Source: Luzula sylvatica
Lineage: Eukaryota > Streptophyta > Magnoliopsida > Poales > Juncaceae
Direction of reading: 5' to 3'
NCBI GenBank assembly: GCA_946800325.1
Contig: OX326959.1
Span: forward strand, 10,732,862 to 10,796,861
Length of the DNA: 64,000 nucleotides
The position numbers and the translations under genes were made by a program. Below the pieces are notes generated by a model. It was not told the origin of the DNA, searched no databases, and saw only the letters and a list, made by a program, of their open reading frames with translations. Positions 63,526 through 64,000 of the stretch are shown piece after piece. Positions within the stretch are counted from its first letter, which is position 1. Every line of letters begins with the position of its first letter.

Positions 63526-64000
63526 AAATATTTGCTGCATACAAAAGTTAATTTCGCATGAACTTTTATTGTTTCCTTGGTTTGCGGTTGTAATATTGTT
63601 TGCGTACCTGAACAAAGTTTCGTGTTTTTTTTTTGAGTTTATGTTTGACTTTTTTTTTGTTTTGAATTTTGTTGTTTTGATTCTCTTTGTGGAAGGTAAA
63701 GTGAAATGTTGTTATCTTGTCCAGGGACAAGGATATTACAGATTCGAAAGGGCGAATAAAAGGAGGAACAATGTAGGCAAGATCAAGTGTTTCGGAAATA
63801 TTGGAAAGTTCAATTCAGATTCATATTACAGGCCAGAACAAATTAACAAATACATACAAAAAAGAATATTAAATACAAAAATGCTAAAAAAAACGCCCTA
63901 TGAATTAATCAAACGATCTCAACGTAGTCCTGCGAAGGATATTGTTGGCAATGTGTGAAACTAGGGCTGCAACTTTAGCTCGTGGCTCATGGCTCGCTCG
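63526..64000 (+). other. GDI 3' flank; possible hAT-like element entering at the edge
   Basis: The T-rich GDI 3' UTR is followed by unassigned sequence; the open frame 63500-63958 is not recognised. From 63962 TAGGGCTGCAAC followed by repeated GCTCG motifs resembles the terminus of hAT-type elements, but the window ends before it can be tested. Confidence 0.4.

Noticed and set aside
63500..63958. 152-codon open frame after GDI
   Set aside because: It begins inside the GDI last exon in another frame and passes through T-rich 3' UTR; no recognisable domain.

Overview
This window is nuclear DNA from a flowering plant, probably a eudicot. The evidence is plant-type split genes with short AT-rich GT-AG introns, plant-restricted families (ITPK4-type inositol phosphate kinase, ARGOS/OSR, SAUR), a plant U1 snRNA gene with its upstream element, and a dense load of MITEs, hAT, Mutator-like and PIF/Harbinger-like elements in very AT-rich intergenic DNA. 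I cannot name the species. I found no bacterial operon, CRISPR array or virus, and no clear new molecular system. The interest lies in gene duplication, gene decay and transposon layering.

Left edge (0.7-6.2 kb): two intact housekeeping genes, ITPK4 (minus strand, 12 exons, 488 aa) and SRP72 (plus strand, 7 exons, 670 aa), diverge from a 371-bp shared promoter.

6.2-31 kb: almost no genes. It is a mosaic of one dispersed repeat family that begins just downstream of SRP72 (at least nine copies), minisatellites, AT microsatellites, a Helitron-like end, MITEs and SINE-like pieces. Inside it are a possible two-exon small gene (67 aa, unrecognised) and a SAUR pseudogene with two compensating frameshifts.

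31-43 kb: a three-exon COA5/PET191 gene (71 aa, mitochondrial complex IV assembly). Its last exon and about 5 kb downstream lie in a head-to-tail tandem duplication (31950-37264 and 37265-42677). The two copies have collected different transposons, so each serves as the empty site for the other. This gives exact target-site duplications for a 1.5-kb Pack-MULE-like element, a 209-bp MULE-like MITE and a 185-bp hAT MITE.

43-52 kb: an ARGOS/OSR organ-size gene (110 aa), followed by tandem derivatives of its own locus. The third unit carries a second ARGOS copy broken by a 2-base insertion and a lost splice acceptor.

52-57.9 kb: a U1 snRNA gene with Pol II-type USE-TATA spacing and compensated stem changes, then mostly featureless DNA, a SINE-like element split by a perfect-hairpin MITE, and a second MITE of the same family.

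Right edge (57.9-64 kb): a 1.65-kb TIR element ends about 120 bp upstream of the start codon of an intact 12-exon Rab GDP-dissociation inhibitor gene (447 aa), one of whose introns is GC-AG.

The genes do not form a pathway. They are independent housekeeping or growth genes: phosphoinositide metabolism, protein targeting, respiration, organ growth, splicing and vesicle traffic.
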